A model generated the notes under the pieces. It was not told where the DNA came from and did not search any database. It was given only the letters and a program-made list of their open reading frames with translations. This document shows positions 1-9,274 of a stretch of 64,000 nucleotides of DNA, piece after piece (the stretch's first letter is position 1; every line of letters begins with the position of its first letter). The stretch spans positions 62,001 to 126,000 of the forward strand of contig CANGKZ010000011.1 in NCBI GenBank assembly GCA_947454705.1, written 5' to 3'. The translations under genes and the position numbers were made by a program. This stretch comes from Verrucomicrobiota bacterium (GTDB taxonomy: Bacteria > Verrucomicrobiota > Verrucomicrobiia > Limisphaerales > UBA9464).

Positions 1-1385
1 ATCCACAGCGCCTCACCCGCGGATTCCATCGAGTGCAGATAGGTCTTCGCGGTCCAGTCCACGAAGGTCTTCGGGGCCTCCTCGGCAATGACGCGCACGG
101 CGCCCGTGCCCGGGGTGACGCCAAGCCAGCGGTACACCTGGTGTCCGCGCTGGTTGTAGATGAAACGCAACTCCCGGCTGTCGGCGGTCCAGTTCAGGTC
201 GAGATCTCCGGATTCGGTGAATGGATTGGAGAACAGCGCATCGCTCACCTCGATCCAGCGTCGCTCGTCCACCGAGAACAGCCGCAGCGTGGGCTTGGGC
301 AGGGCGTCGCCGGGCTTGAGGTAGGGTTGGGAATGGAGCTTCGGCTGAAGCTGGTCGCGCGGGGAGGATTCGATCCAGCTCGTTCTCCGCTCGGCTCCTC
401 GGGTCGCACGAATCACCGCCAGCCAGCGGGAATCGGGAGACCACACCAGGTCGGATCGATAGGAGTGCTCGGCATTTCCATCCGTGGTGGAGGCCAGCGA
501 GGTGTCCCCATTCTTGGTACGGATCACCACGTTGTGATCGCGCACGAAGGCCGACCATTTGCCGTCCGGCGATGCGGTGCCGGAGTTGCCCTGCGGCTCC
601 GTTCCCGCGGATTGCTTCGGCTTGGCGGCCTCCAGGCGCAGGGTTTCCGACACCACCACGCGGGCAGGCTCGACGGTGGCCTCGAAGCGTCCCAGCGAGG
701 TTCCGGATCGGTCGGTCACGGCCCAGACGTGTCCCGAAAAGGTGTGCTGCTCGCGCTCCTGCCCGGGGCGGAGGCGGCCGTAGGCGTTGCCTTGCCCGCT
801 GCCGTCCACCCAGAACAACTCCACGTCCTCGGTGAGTTTGTTTACGAACGTCAACTTCGTATCGCTTCCGCCGTCGCGAGAGCGGGCGCGGCGTGATTCC
901 GCGGGAATGGGGGCGAGCGAGGGCTCGGGGCGCGGATCCTCGGCGAGGGTTCCTGCAGTTCGCGACCAGTTCCAGTGTTTGCCGAGGGTGAAGAAGCTGA
1001 CGGTGTCGGCCGTGACCTCCGGTTGTCCGAGGTCGAGGAATCCGGCATTGACCGGCTTTCCGGTGGCCCGGGTGAGGGCCTGCGCGAGGCGAATCGAATC
1101 GACCAGCGGCTTGCGCGTGCCGGCCTCGGCATCGACCTCGATCCATTCGATCGACTGTGGCCCGGTGGTGACCTTGTACCAGAATCGGGTATCGCCCGGG
1201 AGCCAGTGCGGCTGCACGGCCTGCCGGTACACGGTGCCTTCGGTGCGCTGGGCCAGGCTCATGGCGCGCGCGTAGTCGGCCTTGGAGCCCTGTCCCTGGC
1301 AGAGACACGGGGCGGCTGCGGTGGCAGCGAGAACCAGGAGGAGGGGGAGTGCGCGGGAGGGAAACAGGGCGTTCGGGAATGCCAT
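1..1385 (-). CDS. S9 family peptidase, DPP IV-like N-terminal part (3' end outside window)
   Basis: The protein starts at an ATG at 1385 with a clear signal peptide (MAFPNALFPSRALPLLLVL..., then Ala-rich and a Cys), so it is exported and possibly a lipoprotein. About 461 codons are in the window and the frame is open to the edge. Readable segments are TEGTVYRQAVQPHWLPGDTR near the mature N-terminus, WSPDSRWLAVIRATRG in the middle, and FVDWTAKTYLHSMESAGEALW at the edge. These fit the beta-propeller domain (DPPIV_N) of prolyl-oligopeptidase family S9. The alpha/beta-hydrolase domain with the catalytic Ser/Asp/His should lie beyond the window, so activity cannot be judged. The gene is divergent from the SGNH esterase at 1465, with only about 80 bp between the starts. 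The family call is firm; the substrate is unknown. Confidence 0.85.
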   Translation of the reverse strand, partial: MAFPNALFPSRALPLLLVLAATAAAPCLCQGQGSKADYARAMSLAQRTEGTVYRQAVQPHWLPGDTRFWYKVTTGPQSIEWIEVDAEAGTRKPLVDSIRLAQALTRATGKPVNAGFLDLGQPEVTADTVSFFTLGKHWNWSRTAGTLAEDPRPEPSLAPIPAESRRARSRDGGSDTKLTFVNKLTEDVELFWVDGSGQGNAYGRLRPGQEREQHTFSGHVWAVTDRSGTSLGRFEATVEPARVVVSETLRLEAAKPKQSAGTEPQGNSGTASPDGKWSAFVRDHNVVIRTKNGDTSLASTTDGNAEHSYRSDLVWSPDSRWLAVIRATRGAERRTSWIESSPRDQLQPKLHSQPYLKPGDALPKPTLRLFSVDERRWIEVSDALFSNPFTESGDLDLNWTADSRELRFIYNQRGHQVYRWLGVTPGTGAVRVIAEEAPKTFVDWTAKTYLHSMESAGEALW

Positions 1386-1464
1386 GGCGGAGGGGAGTCT
1401 GCGAAGTCGCGCGGCAAAGTCGTGCCAAATGTTTCAGGCTGGGAACTTCGGGGCGGGCTGTGTC

Positions 1465-2673
1465 ATGGAAATGGGCATGGCATTTCCCCGATTGTTTGGA
1501 AGCCGTGCCGCGGTCTGGTTCGCGGGCGCGTGGATGGCGATGTTGGCCATGTGCCTGGATCCTCTGCGGTCCCTCGCGGCGGAGTTCCGCGTGGAGGCGC
1601 CGCTCGACTATCAGGTGGTTCAACGCGCCACGCCCCAGGCCGGGTCAGTGACGGTTCGCGGCACGACTCCTTTGCCGGGACCGGTTTCGATCCGCATTCA
1701 GGGCGAGGGCCTGTCGGGTCCGTATGATTCCGCCTGGGTGCAGACGGAGTCGGTCGGGTCGGAGCCGCGGTTTTCCTCGGTGTTCACGCTGCCCGCGGGC
1801 GGATGGTATGCGGTGACGGTTCGGTATGGGGCCGCCGGTCCCGAGCGACGCGAGATCCGCGTGGAGCATTTGGGCATCGGCGAGGTGTTTGTCGGCGCCG
1901 GGCAATCGAACTCCACCAACTACGGTGAGGAGCGTCAAAAGCTCGAGACTGGAAAGGTGAGCACGTTTGACGGGACCTCGTGGCGGATCGCGAATGATCC
2001 GCAGCCCGGGACGTTTGATCATTCGGGCGGCGGAAGTTTCTGGCCGAGTTTTGGGGATGAAATGGTTCGCCGGTTGGGCGTGCCGATTGGTGTGGCCGTG
2101 ACCGGAAATGGGGCAACCAGCGTGCTGCAATGGCAGCCAAAGGGGACGCGGGTGGGCATCCGTCCGACGGCGTATTCGTTTGTGCGTGCCGTGGGAACCA
2201 ACGAGTGGGAATGCGATGGAGCGTTGTTTGATCATCTCGCCAAGCGCGTGGCCCAACTCGGGCCGCGCGGGTTTCGCGCGGTGCTCTGGCATCAGGGCGA
2301 GAGCGATGCGAACCAGCCGAACCCGACGCCGCGTCGGATCACGGGGCCGGAGTATGCATCGAATTTGGAACGTCTGATTCGCGGGCAGCGCGAGGCGGCT
2401 GGGTGGAACATTCCGTGGTTTGTGGCGTTGGTGAGTTATCATGTGCCGGACGATCCGGGGTCGGGTGTGATCCGGGACGCCCAGATGGACCTGTGGCGCC
2501 GGGGGGTGGCGCTGGAGGGACCGGACACCGACGCGTTGCAGGGGGATCATCGGGACGGTGGCGGACGCGGGGTCCACTTCAGCGGAAAGGGCCAGCGCGC
2601 GCATGGCCAGCTCTGGGCGGGGAAGGTTTCGGAGTGGTTGAAATCCTCGGTGCCCCATCTGCCGCAGAAATAG
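1465..2673 (+). CDS. Secreted SGNH-type esterase (sialate O-acetylesterase-like)
   Basis: 402 aa from the ATG at 1465. The signal peptide ends near SLAA/EFRVEAP. A beta domain comes first, then the SGNH core: EVFVGAGQSNSTNYGE gives the block I nucleophile at about Ser148, VLWHQGESDANQP is the conserved Gly/His-Glu block, and RGVHFSGKGQRAHG near the C-terminus carries the catalytic His. This matches the SASA (sialate O-acetylesterase) carbohydrate-esterase family, which removes acetyl groups from sugars outside the cytoplasm. The start is uncertain: in-frame ATGs also occur at 1429, 1471 and 1477. 1465 keeps the signal peptide intact and clears the divergent gene. A second, unrelated SGNH protein follows directly, suggesting a polysaccharide de-esterification locus. 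The true substrate is not shown. Confidence 0.82.
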   Translation: MEMGMAFPRLFGSRAAVWFAGAWMAMLAMCLDPLRSLAAEFRVEAPLDYQVVQRATPQAGSVTVRGTTPLPGPVSIRIQGEGLSGPYDSAWVQTESVGSEPRFSSVFTLPAGGWYAVTVRYGAAGPERREIRVEHLGIGEVFVGAGQSNSTNYGEERQKLETGKVSTFDGTSWRIANDPQPGTFDHSGGGSFWPSFGDEMVRRLGVPIGVAVTGNGATSVLQWQPKGTRVGIRPTAYSFVRAVGTNEWECDGALFDHLAKRVAQLGPRGFRAVLWHQGESDANQPNPTPRRITGPEYASNLERLIRGQREAAGWNIPWFVALVSYHVPDDPGSGVIRDAQMDLWRRGVALEGPDTDALQGDHRDGGGRGVHFSGKGQRAHGQLWAGKVSEWLKSSVPHLPQK

Positions 2674-2808
2674 GGACCGGTGGACGGGCCGTCTGGCGTG
2701 TTTTCACTTTCGTTGCCACAGGCCCCCTGCTTTTCTGATTCTTTGATTGGTCTCCTCCCCCGGGGAATCGGGTTTCGGGAGGAACCTGCACTGCGCCGCT
2801 CTGTTTCC

Positions 2809-5088
2809 ATGACTTCATTCACCTGCTCGTCCCTCCGGGGTTTGTTCCGTCGCTGCCTTGAGGGCGCGGCCGTGCTGGCACTTTCCGTCAATCTTCAGGC
2901 GGGACTTTCGCCTTTGAAACTCAGCGCGAGCTTCGCGCCGGAAGCTGGGGTGGGAACTTCGGTGACGCTTCGTGTCAACGGAGCCGAGGGGCAGATCTAT
3001 GAAGTTCAATCCTCGGAAGATTTGAAGGCTTGGAGCTCCGTGGGATTGGGTCAGCTGCACGGGGGCGAACTTCGGTTTGAGCAATTCCTTCCGGCGTCCC
3101 GGACGCGTCGCTTTTACCGTGCCACCCGGGTGATTCTTCCTTCCCCGGTTCCCTTTCAAGTACTCGCAGGTTCCGGGCTATCGGTTTCGGTTGATCCTGG
3201 AACCCTTTCCCTCCCCGGGAGCGACCCCATTCCGGTCGCGGGCGGAGACGTGGTGTTGAAGCCGAATTCGGTGAATCACATCGGGGTCGACCTGTTCGAT
3301 TTCTCCCTCCACGCCTTCACACGGAAGATCCATTCCGGCGCTGTTTTCCTCGCGGACGTCACCACGGACGCGGAGGGAATCATTCAGATCGATTCGCCCC
3401 GCGCGGTGGCTCCGAGGCTGTCGCGCGTCCCCAAGGCGCAGGCGGCGATCCGGGCCGGGAATTCGCTCAATGTCCTGCTGATTGGAGACTCGCTGACCCA
3501 GGGGGCCGGCGCGTCGTTTTCGAATATCTGGTCGCAGCTTTTGTTTGGGGATAAAGCAAGGTCAAGCCGGTGGAATCTCCTCCCGGTGGATCCCCAGTTG
3601 AAATATGTGAATGCCGCTGCAGGCGGGAACACGGTTCTCTATGGCATGAGTCTGATCGGAACGGTCATCGGTCCAAACGGTGCGGGATGGACCACCGATC
3701 ATCCGGATCAGGCGATCTTTCGCACGCTCTACAATGACGAGCGTCTGGTCTCGCAGGGGCAGCTGGCACCGGAGTCGTTTCCGTCCCCCTTTCTGTCAAA
3801 CCCGCCGGATCTTTTGATCATTGGGTTCGGGGCGAATGCCATTTCCGACGAGGCCGTTTATCTTGAAACCATCATCCGGGAGTTTCGTTCACGTGGAACC
3901 GAAGTGATCCTGCTGACGTCCAACCGGCGCATCGGCGGGACGAACGCGCTGCTGTCCAACGAGGAGCTGCTTCAATTAATTGCTGACAATCAGGCCTGTG
4001 CGATTGCGGACAGCTATGACTACGTCGAGGAAGCGAATCGAAATGGCATCCCAACCTATGCCGACGATGTGCATCAGAACGACGAAGGACAACGCCGGTA
4101 CGCGGCGGCCATTCGGAGCGTGTTGAACGACCTGACGCAGGCGGCTGATTCGATTCAATTCTCGCCGAATCGAATCACGCTCGCGACGCCCAACTTCTTT
4201 CCTCCGGGTCGATTCCCTACGGCAACCTTGGTGCAGTGTTTCGCGAATGTGGACACGGGCAGTCGCACCAACGCGCGGGATTCCGGACTCAGTGTTCCCG
4301 TGGTCCTGGGTCGCGCGGAACCCGGCAACGCCGTGACCGTCCTGACCACCGGTCAATGGGCCACCTATGCCTGCAGCCGGGTTCTTGCGGTTGATCTGAT
4401 CATCGAAAATCCCCCCGGGGAGGATGGCGTTCTTCGGGTATCGACCGGATTTGATACCTATCCGGTCAAGATTGTGCCGGTTTCCGGGGCACTTTCCCCG
4501 ATGCAGGTTTTTCGTGTTTTGAGCTATCAGGAGGTGCACCAGATTCCGAACAACGCCTCGTTTTTCAACCGGGAGCAAAATGGTGCCGCCAGCGTGGGGT
4601 TGCGATTCACCTGCGTTGCCGGTCGTGTCCGGATTGCCGGAGTCGTGTTCCACACCTACAAGGGAGTCGATGTTCCCTTTGAATCGATGACGTTCAACGG
4701 CAACTGGAGTTCAGAGCGGTCGGCGCTGGATCTCCCCGCCTGGCGTTACTCGGATTCCACTTCGGACACTGTCACCATTCCGTTTAAGGGAAATGGCGTG
4801 GAGGTTTGGCTTCATGCGGGAGTTTCGGCGGGACGTGTGAATGTGCTGCTGAACGGATCGCCTGCGAAAACGTCGCTCGATTTGTATCAAGCCAGCGGCA
4901 CAGCTCCCCTCCTTTACAGCCTCAAGATCTTCCCTGGAATCCCCACGCTGGATCAGCCGGTGTCCAGCCTCTACGGCAATTACGTCCTGCAGATCCGACT
5001 CGATGGTGTGAATGCGTCGGCAGGGGCCGTGTCGCCCCAGCAGCGCCGTCTCGCCCTGTACGGAGCCCAGGCGCTGGACACGCGCTGA
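2809..5088 (+). CDS. Secreted GDSL/SGNH hydrolase with N-terminal beta module
   Basis: 759 aa from the ATG at 2809, chosen because a signal peptide follows (MTSFTCSSLRGLFRRC, then a hydrophobic stretch to LQA). Residues about 40-110 form a module seen in other exported proteins here (IYEVQSSEDLKAW ... RFYRATR). The hydrolase core begins with LNVLLIGDSLTQGAG (Ser228), has LLIIGFGANAIS as the middle block, and ends with DDVHQNDEGQRRY (Asp419/His422 catalytic pair). About 330 C-terminal residues are beta-rich with no motif I can name; they may bind carbohydrate. The family is that of lipases, acetylesterases and sugar de-acetylases. It lies 136 bp after another SGNH esterase on the same strand. 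Substrate unknown. Confidence 0.8.
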   Translation: MTSFTCSSLRGLFRRCLEGAAVLALSVNLQAGLSPLKLSASFAPEAGVGTSVTLRVNGAEGQIYEVQSSEDLKAWSSVGLGQLHGGELRFEQFLPASRTRRFYRATRVILPSPVPFQVLAGSGLSVSVDPGTLSLPGSDPIPVAGGDVVLKPNSVNHIGVDLFDFSLHAFTRKIHSGAVFLADVTTDAEGIIQIDSPRAVAPRLSRVPKAQAAIRAGNSLNVLLIGDSLTQGAGASFSNIWSQLLFGDKARSSRWNLLPVDPQLKYVNAAAGGNTVLYGMSLIGTVIGPNGAGWTTDHPDQAIFRTLYNDERLVSQGQLAPESFPSPFLSNPPDLLIIGFGANAISDEAVYLETIIREFRSRGTEVILLTSNRRIGGTNALLSNEELLQLIADNQACAIADSYDYVEEANRNGIPTYADDVHQNDEGQRRYAAAIRSVLNDLTQAADSIQFSPNRITLATPNFFPPGRFPTATLVQCFANVDTGSRTNARDSGLSVPVVLGRAEPGNAVTVLTTGQWATYACSRVLAVDLIIENPPGEDGVLRVSTGFDTYPVKIVPVSGALSPMQVFRVLSYQEVHQIPNNASFFNREQNGAASVGLRFTCVAGRVRIAGVVFHTYKGVDVPFESMTFNGNWSSERSALDLPAWRYSDSTSDTVTIPFKGNGVEVWLHAGVSAGRVNVLLNGSPAKTSLDLYQASGTAPLLYSLKIFPGIPTLDQPVSSLYGNYVLQIRLDGVNASAGAVSPQQRRLALYGAQALDTR

Positions 5089-5138
5089 GCCATTGCCGCC
5101 ACGGCGGATCAGCCGTTTCTCCCCGGCCTCAAAAAACA

Positions 5139-5180
5139 AACCCCGGGAACCCCCGCCATCATGGCCGGGATCCCGGGGTT
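5139..5180. terminator. Bidirectional stem-loop between convergent genes
   Basis: A GC-rich inverted repeat (AACCCCGGGA ... TCCCGGGGTT) lies between the convergent SGNH hydrolase (ends 5088) and oxidoreductase (ends 5202). It is flanked by an A-run on the left (5131-5138) and a short T-run on the right, so it can end transcription from both sides. This is read from sequence only. Confidence 0.6.
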
Positions 5181-5201
5181 TTGCGTTCGGATTCCGAGGA
5201 A

Positions 5202-6365
5202 TCAGGCTTCGAGCTTGGTCCAGGCGGCGTTGGCCTTGGAGGATTTCACCACGGCCTCGATGAAGGCCATGCCGCGCACGCCGTCCTCGATCTTCGGGAA
5301 GTCATTCGCCGGATCGTCCTTGGCCAGCTTGCGTCCCTCGTTGCGGGCGCGGATGGCGAAGGCGAAGTTTTTGTAGATGTTGGCAAACGCCTCCAGGTAG
5401 CCCTCGGGATGCGCCGGCGGGGTGCGGCCCGCGGCCTTGGCAGCGGCGCTGAGGTAGCCGTTGGCGGTGCGATACACCTGCATCGGCTGGTCCTGCCACT
5501 TCACCAGCAGGGTGTTCGGTTCCTTCTGGTGCCATTCGATGCCACCGAGTTCGCCGTATACGCGGATGTTGAGGTTGTTTTCCTCGCCCACCGAGATCTG
5601 CGAGCTGTGCAGCACGCCCTTGGCGCCGCCCTTGAAGCGGAGCAGCACGTTGCCGTCGTCGTCCAGCTTGCGCCCCTTCACAAAGGCGGTGAGGTCGGCG
5701 GCGAGCTCCTGGATCTTCAATCCGGTGATGTACTCGGCGAGGTTCTCGGCGTGGGTGCCAATGTCGCCAATGCAGCCGGCGGCACCGGAACGCTTCGGAT
5801 CGGTGCGCCAGGCGGCCTGCTTCTGGCCGGAGGCTTCGATGCGGGTGGCGAGCCAGCCCTGGGGATACTCGACCACGACCTTGCGGATCTTGCCCAGCTT
5901 GCCGCTGTGGACGAGTTCGCGCGCCTCCTTCACCAGCGGATAGCCGGTGTAGTTGTGCGTGAGTCCGTAGAGCAGTCCGGTCTTCTTCACGATCGCGGCG
6001 AGGGCCTTGGCCTCGGCGAGATCAAAGGTGGCGGGCTTGTCGCTCAGCACGTGGAAGCCGGCTTCGAGCGCGGCCTTGGCGGCGGGGAAGTGGACGTGGT
6101 TCGGGGTGACGATGGCCACGAAGTCGATGCGCTGATCGGCCGGCAGGGCCGCTTCCTTCTGCACCATCTCGTCGTAGCTCGCGTACACGCGCGACGGGTT
6201 GAGGAACAGATCGGCTCCGGAGGCCTTGGACTTCTCCGGGTCGGAGGAGAACGCGCCGGCGGTCAGCTCGATCTGGCCGTCGATGTTCGCGGCGATCCGG
6301 TGGACGGCGCCAATGAAGGCACCGCGTCCGCCGCCGACCATTCCGTAACGGATTTTTCGACTCAT
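5202..6365 (-). CDS. Gfo/Idh/MocA family NAD(P)-dependent oxidoreductase
   Basis: 387 aa from the ATG at 6365, chosen because the Rossmann motif follows at once (MSRKIRYGMVGGGRGAFIG). An in-frame ATG 75 nt upstream would add an unlikely leader. DFVAIVTPNHVH and the conserved SDKP (Lys110) define the nucleotide- and substrate-binding region. GCIGDIGTHAENL, with His in the GDxGxH motif, is in the C-terminal alpha/beta domain. Such enzymes oxidise or reduce sugars, inositols and related alcohols in the cytoplasm and are often expanded in Verrucomicrobiota. There is no signal peptide. The gene is convergent with the esterase gene and separated from it by a stem-loop. The exact sugar substrate cannot be read from the sequence. 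Confidence 0.85.
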   Translation of the reverse strand: MSRKIRYGMVGGGRGAFIGAVHRIAANIDGQIELTAGAFSSDPEKSKASGADLFLNPSRVYASYDEMVQKEAALPADQRIDFVAIVTPNHVHFPAAKAALEAGFHVLSDKPATFDLAEAKALAAIVKKTGLLYGLTHNYTGYPLVKEARELVHSGKLGKIRKVVVEYPQGWLATRIEASGQKQAAWRTDPKRSGAAGCIGDIGTHAENLAEYITGLKIQELAADLTAFVKGRKLDDDGNVLLRFKGGAKGVLHSSQISVGEENNLNIRVYGELGGIEWHQKEPNTLLVKWQDQPMQVYRTANGYLSAAAKAAGRTPPAHPEGYLEAFANIYKNFAFAIRARNEGRKLAKDDPANDFPKIEDGVRGMAFIEAVVKSSKANAAWTKLEA

Positions 6366-6519
6366 GTTTGAAAGCGATTTGAAACGTTGTGTTGTGTGCG
6401 GGAGCCCGAGGCTTATAGTCGGCCCTGTTTTTAGGGTCAACGAACGACTGGGCGCGCGCGGGTTTTTGACCGCATCGGATCAGTGAAGGAACCGCGCCCG
6501 GTGCGACGTTATCCATGTC

Positions 6520-6882
6520 ATGAGGATTCACATTCTAAAGTCCAAGATCCACCGGGCCGCCGTCACCGGCGCCAGCCTCGACTATGAGGGCAGCCTCACC
6601 ATCGCCGAGGACCTGATCGAACTCTCGGGCCTTCACGTCCACGAGCGCATCCTGTGCAGCAATCTCGCCAACGGCGCACGTTGGGAGACCTACGTGATTG
6701 CCGGTCCGCGCGGATCCGGCGCCATCGAGCTGAACGGGGCCGTCGCCCATCTGGGCAAGACTGGCGACCGCATTACCATCATGGCCTTCACCGAGATCGA
6801 GTCGCATCAGGCGCCGTTGTGGCATCCCCGCGTGATTGTGCTGGGGGAGAACAACCAGGTGGTCAACGAGCGGGGAATCTGA
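6520..6882 (+). CDS. panD: Aspartate 1-decarboxylase
   Basis: 120 aa. Makes beta-alanine from L-aspartate for pantothenate and coenzyme A, in the cytoplasm. PanD is a pyruvoyl enzyme made as a proenzyme that cuts itself before a serine. The sequence shows YEGS with the processing Ser at residue 25, catalytic Lys9 (KSKIHR) and Tyr58 (TYVIA), plus the GSGAIELNGA loop. Numbering matches the E. coli enzyme exactly, although this copy is slightly shorter at the C-terminus. It lies 20 bp before lpxD on the same strand, so the two are probably cotranscribed, though they serve different pathways. No panB or panC is nearby. Confidence 0.95.
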   Translation: MRIHILKSKIHRAAVTGASLDYEGSLTIAEDLIELSGLHVHERILCSNLANGARWETYVIAGPRGSGAIELNGAVAHLGKTGDRITIMAFTEIESHQAPLWHPRVIVLGENNQVVNERGI

Positions 6883-6902
6883 ATCCAAATCCGATTTTGA
6901 AC

Positions 6903-7934
6903 ATGCCCGCCTTTACCGCCGCGCAGCTGGCCGAACGTCTTGGGGCTCGTGTGGCGGGGGATCCCGACCTCGCGCTCACCGGATTCGCTCCGGCGGATTC
7001 CGCCAAGGCCGGCGAACTGACCTTCGCCGAAAACGAATCGTACTTCGCCCGTGCCGACCAAAGTGCCGCCTCAGCGGTTCTCGTGGCAGGTCCGTTCGAA
7101 TCCGGCACCGGAAAAACGCTGATCCACGTGGCCAACGCCCGCGTGGCCTTTGCCCAGGTGCTTCCGCTGTTTTTCCCGGAGCCGGTTCACCCGCCCGGAG
7201 CGCATCCGACCGCCGTGGTCGCCGCCTCGGCCGAGGTGGATCCGACCGCCCACATCGGACCGCACTGCGTGGTCGGCGAACGCGCCAAGATCGGGCCCGG
7301 ATGCGTGCTCACGGCGCATGACTACGTCGGGGATGATTGTGTCCTCGGCGAAGGCTGCCGCCTGTTTCCCAACGTCACCCTCTACGCCCGCTCCGTGCTT
7401 GGAAAGCGCGTGCGGATCCACGCCGGCACCGTCGTCGGGTCCGATGGCTTCGGCTACGTGTTCGACGCCGGCGCGCATCGCAAGGTGCCTCAGGTGGGGC
7501 ACGTGATTCTTCACGACGACGTGGAACTCGGCGCCAACGTCACCATCGACCGCGCCGCCCTCGGCGCCACGGTCATCGGACGCGGCACCAAAATTGATAA
7601 TCTCGTCCAGATCGCCCACAACGTCAGCATCGGCGAACACTGCATCGTGGTCGCCCAGGTGGGCATCGCGGGCAGTACCAAAATTGGCAACTACGTCACC
7701 CTGGCCGGACAGGTGGGCATTGCAGGGCATCTGCGGATTGCGGACAAGGTCACCATTGCGGCGCAGTCGGGTGTGATGAACCACATTCCCGAGGGACAGA
7801 AGTGGATGGGATCGCCGGCCCAGCCGGATCGCGTGACCAAGCGGCAATTGCTGGCCATCGAGCGATTGCCCGAGCTGCTCCGTCGCGTCCAGGAGCTGGA
7901 GCGCCGGCTCGGGACCGAGGAAAAGCCGGTCTGA
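6903..7934 (+). CDS. lpxD: UDP-3-O-(3-hydroxyacyl)glucosamine N-acyltransferase
   Basis: 343 aa, the usual LpxD length. It transfers a hydroxyacyl chain from ACP to the 2-amino group of UDP-3-O-acyl-glucosamine in lipid A synthesis. The N-terminal domain (residues 1-100, LTGFAPADSAKAGELTFAEN) binds the uridine part. From about residue 105 there are hexapeptide repeats of a left-handed beta helix (VVGERAKIGPGCVL and onward). The catalytic His falls at residue 239 in VQIAHNVS, the same position as in E. coli. A short helical C-terminus follows. This is direct evidence for an LPS-type outer membrane. ATG at 6903, with no obvious Shine-Dalgarno. Confidence 0.95.
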   Translation: MPAFTAAQLAERLGARVAGDPDLALTGFAPADSAKAGELTFAENESYFARADQSAASAVLVAGPFESGTGKTLIHVANARVAFAQVLPLFFPEPVHPPGAHPTAVVAASAEVDPTAHIGPHCVVGERAKIGPGCVLTAHDYVGDDCVLGEGCRLFPNVTLYARSVLGKRVRIHAGTVVGSDGFGYVFDAGAHRKVPQVGHVILHDDVELGANVTIDRAALGATVIGRGTKIDNLVQIAHNVSIGEHCIVVAQVGIAGSTKIGNYVTLAGQVGIAGHLRIADKVTIAAQSGVMNHIPEGQKWMGSPAQPDRVTKRQLLAIERLPELLRRVQELERRLGTEEKPV

Positions 7935-8033
7935 TTCCGGCACAGAACTGGCTCATCGCAGCGGATTGAATTCACCGCTGCAGGGCCTATTCCCGCGCGC
8001 GGAGCGAATTCATCCAACCCACGGCAACCGCGC

Positions 8034-9164
8034 ATGAATCCTTCCGAGTTCCGCCGCCGCTTCCGGCTGGCGGTGGTGTGTTTTCTCGCGCTCTTCACCT
8101 TTGGAGCCATTCAGGCCGCGTCGTTGCGCGAGGTGAAGACGGTGTTCGTGCTGATGTTTGAGAACCACGATTGGAGCTCCATCCGCGACACGAACTTTTG
8201 CCCGTACCTGAACCGCGTGCTGCTGCCCCAGGCCGCGTGGGCGGAGAAGTACAACAATCCCCCCGGCAATCATCCGAGCGAACCCAACTACCTCTGGTTG
8301 GTGGCTGGGACCAATTTTGGGATCAAGAACGACAAGGCCCCCTCGGTGAACGGACAGACCACCACCCAGCACCTGGCCTACCAGTTGGATCGCGCCGGGG
8401 TGTCTTGGAAGACCTATCAGGAGGACATCTCGGGCACCGATCTCCCGCTGGTAAACAAGGGCGAGTATGCCGTGCGGCACAATCCGTTCATGTTCTTCGC
8501 CTCGGTGACAAATGATCCGGCGTATTGTCTCGCGCACGTCCGGCCCATGACCGAGTTCTTCCGCGATCTCACCAATCGTGCCGTGCCCCGGTTCAACTTC
8601 GTGGTGCCGAATCTCACCAACGACATGCACAACCTCACCCCGGGATCCCCCAGCACCCGGACGCAGGGCGACAACTGGATGGCGCGGGTGATTCCGCAGA
8701 TCCAGGCCTCGGAGGCGTATCGCGACGGCGGGGCGATCTTCATCACCTGGGACGAAGGGGTGGGTGAGTCTTCAGATGGTCCGATCGGATTCATCCTGCT
8801 TTCCCCGCTCGCCCGCGGGGGTGGGTACCACAATTCCATTCCGTACACCCACAGCTCCACGTTGAGAACGGTTCAGGAAATCTTCCAGCTCACGCCCTGG
8901 CTGGGGGATGCGGCCAACGCCACCGATTTGTCCGATTTGTTCGGAGAGCCGCAGGTCCGTGTCGTGCGCGGGACCAACGGCGCGCCGAGCCGAATCTCCG
9001 GCACCGGGTTGACCACCGGACGAACCTACGAACTGCAACGTTCCACCAATCTGACTGTCTGGTCTGCGGCCGGTTCTGCACCGGCGGTTTCAGGGTCGGC
9101 GGAATGGTCGCTGCCCGTGCCTGCAGGAACCACCGAGTTCTTCCGTGCTGCGGAAAGGCCGTGA
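8034..9164 (+). CDS. Secreted phosphoesterase (acid phosphatase/phospholipase C-like)
   Basis: 376 aa with a signal peptide (residues 1-28, ending AIQAA). VKTVFVLMFENHDWSSI is the metal-binding start of the phosphoesterase family PF04185, which includes bacterial phospholipase C and acid phosphatases. HPSEPNYLWLVAG and FITWDEGVGES match later metal-site blocks of that family. It probably releases phosphate from organic esters outside the cytoplasm. The last 70 residues are a separate module (GRTYELQRSTNLTVW ... TTEFFRAAE), also found in other exported proteins of the window. The gene stands alone, 99 bp after lpxD and 110 bp before the haem-protein gene. The phosphatase-versus-phospholipase choice cannot be made. 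Confidence 0.8.
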   Translation: MNPSEFRRRFRLAVVCFLALFTFGAIQAASLREVKTVFVLMFENHDWSSIRDTNFCPYLNRVLLPQAAWAEKYNNPPGNHPSEPNYLWLVAGTNFGIKNDKAPSVNGQTTTQHLAYQLDRAGVSWKTYQEDISGTDLPLVNKGEYAVRHNPFMFFASVTNDPAYCLAHVRPMTEFFRDLTNRAVPRFNFVVPNLTNDMHNLTPGSPSTRTQGDNWMARVIPQIQASEAYRDGGAIFITWDEGVGESSDGPIGFILLSPLARGGGYHNSIPYTHSSTLRTVQEIFQLTPWLGDAANATDLSDLFGEPQVRVVRGTNGAPSRISGTGLTTGRTYELQRSTNLTVWSAAGSAPAVSGSAEWSLPVPAGTTEFFRAAERP

Positions 9165-9178
9165 ACTGGCGTCGGAGA

Positions 9179-9211
9179 TTGAAGGGTTGAAACGCGGAAG
9201 GGTTGAAAGGG
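9179..9211 (+). repeat. Short intergenic repeat of the TTGAAGGGTTGAA type
   Basis: Built from repeated TTGAAGGG/GGTTGAAA words, between the phosphoesterase and the haem-protein gene. Related, more similar copies lie at 41850-41875 and 58309-58335. It has no coding potential. Confidence 0.55.
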
Positions 9212-9274
9212 ATGAACGCGTGCGCCGCCGTTTTTAGGTTGAATGGATGGGGTGGGTTGGGCGTTGGATGAGGC

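Noticed and set aside
13-1623. Open frame of 536 codons on the minus strand
   Set aside because: Another minus-strand frame carries the signal peptide and DPP IV-like motifs and stays open to the window edge; that one is the gene.
4806-6371. Open frame of 521 codons on the plus strand
   Set aside because: Covers the oxidoreductase gene on the other strand; only the oxidoreductase shows family motifs.
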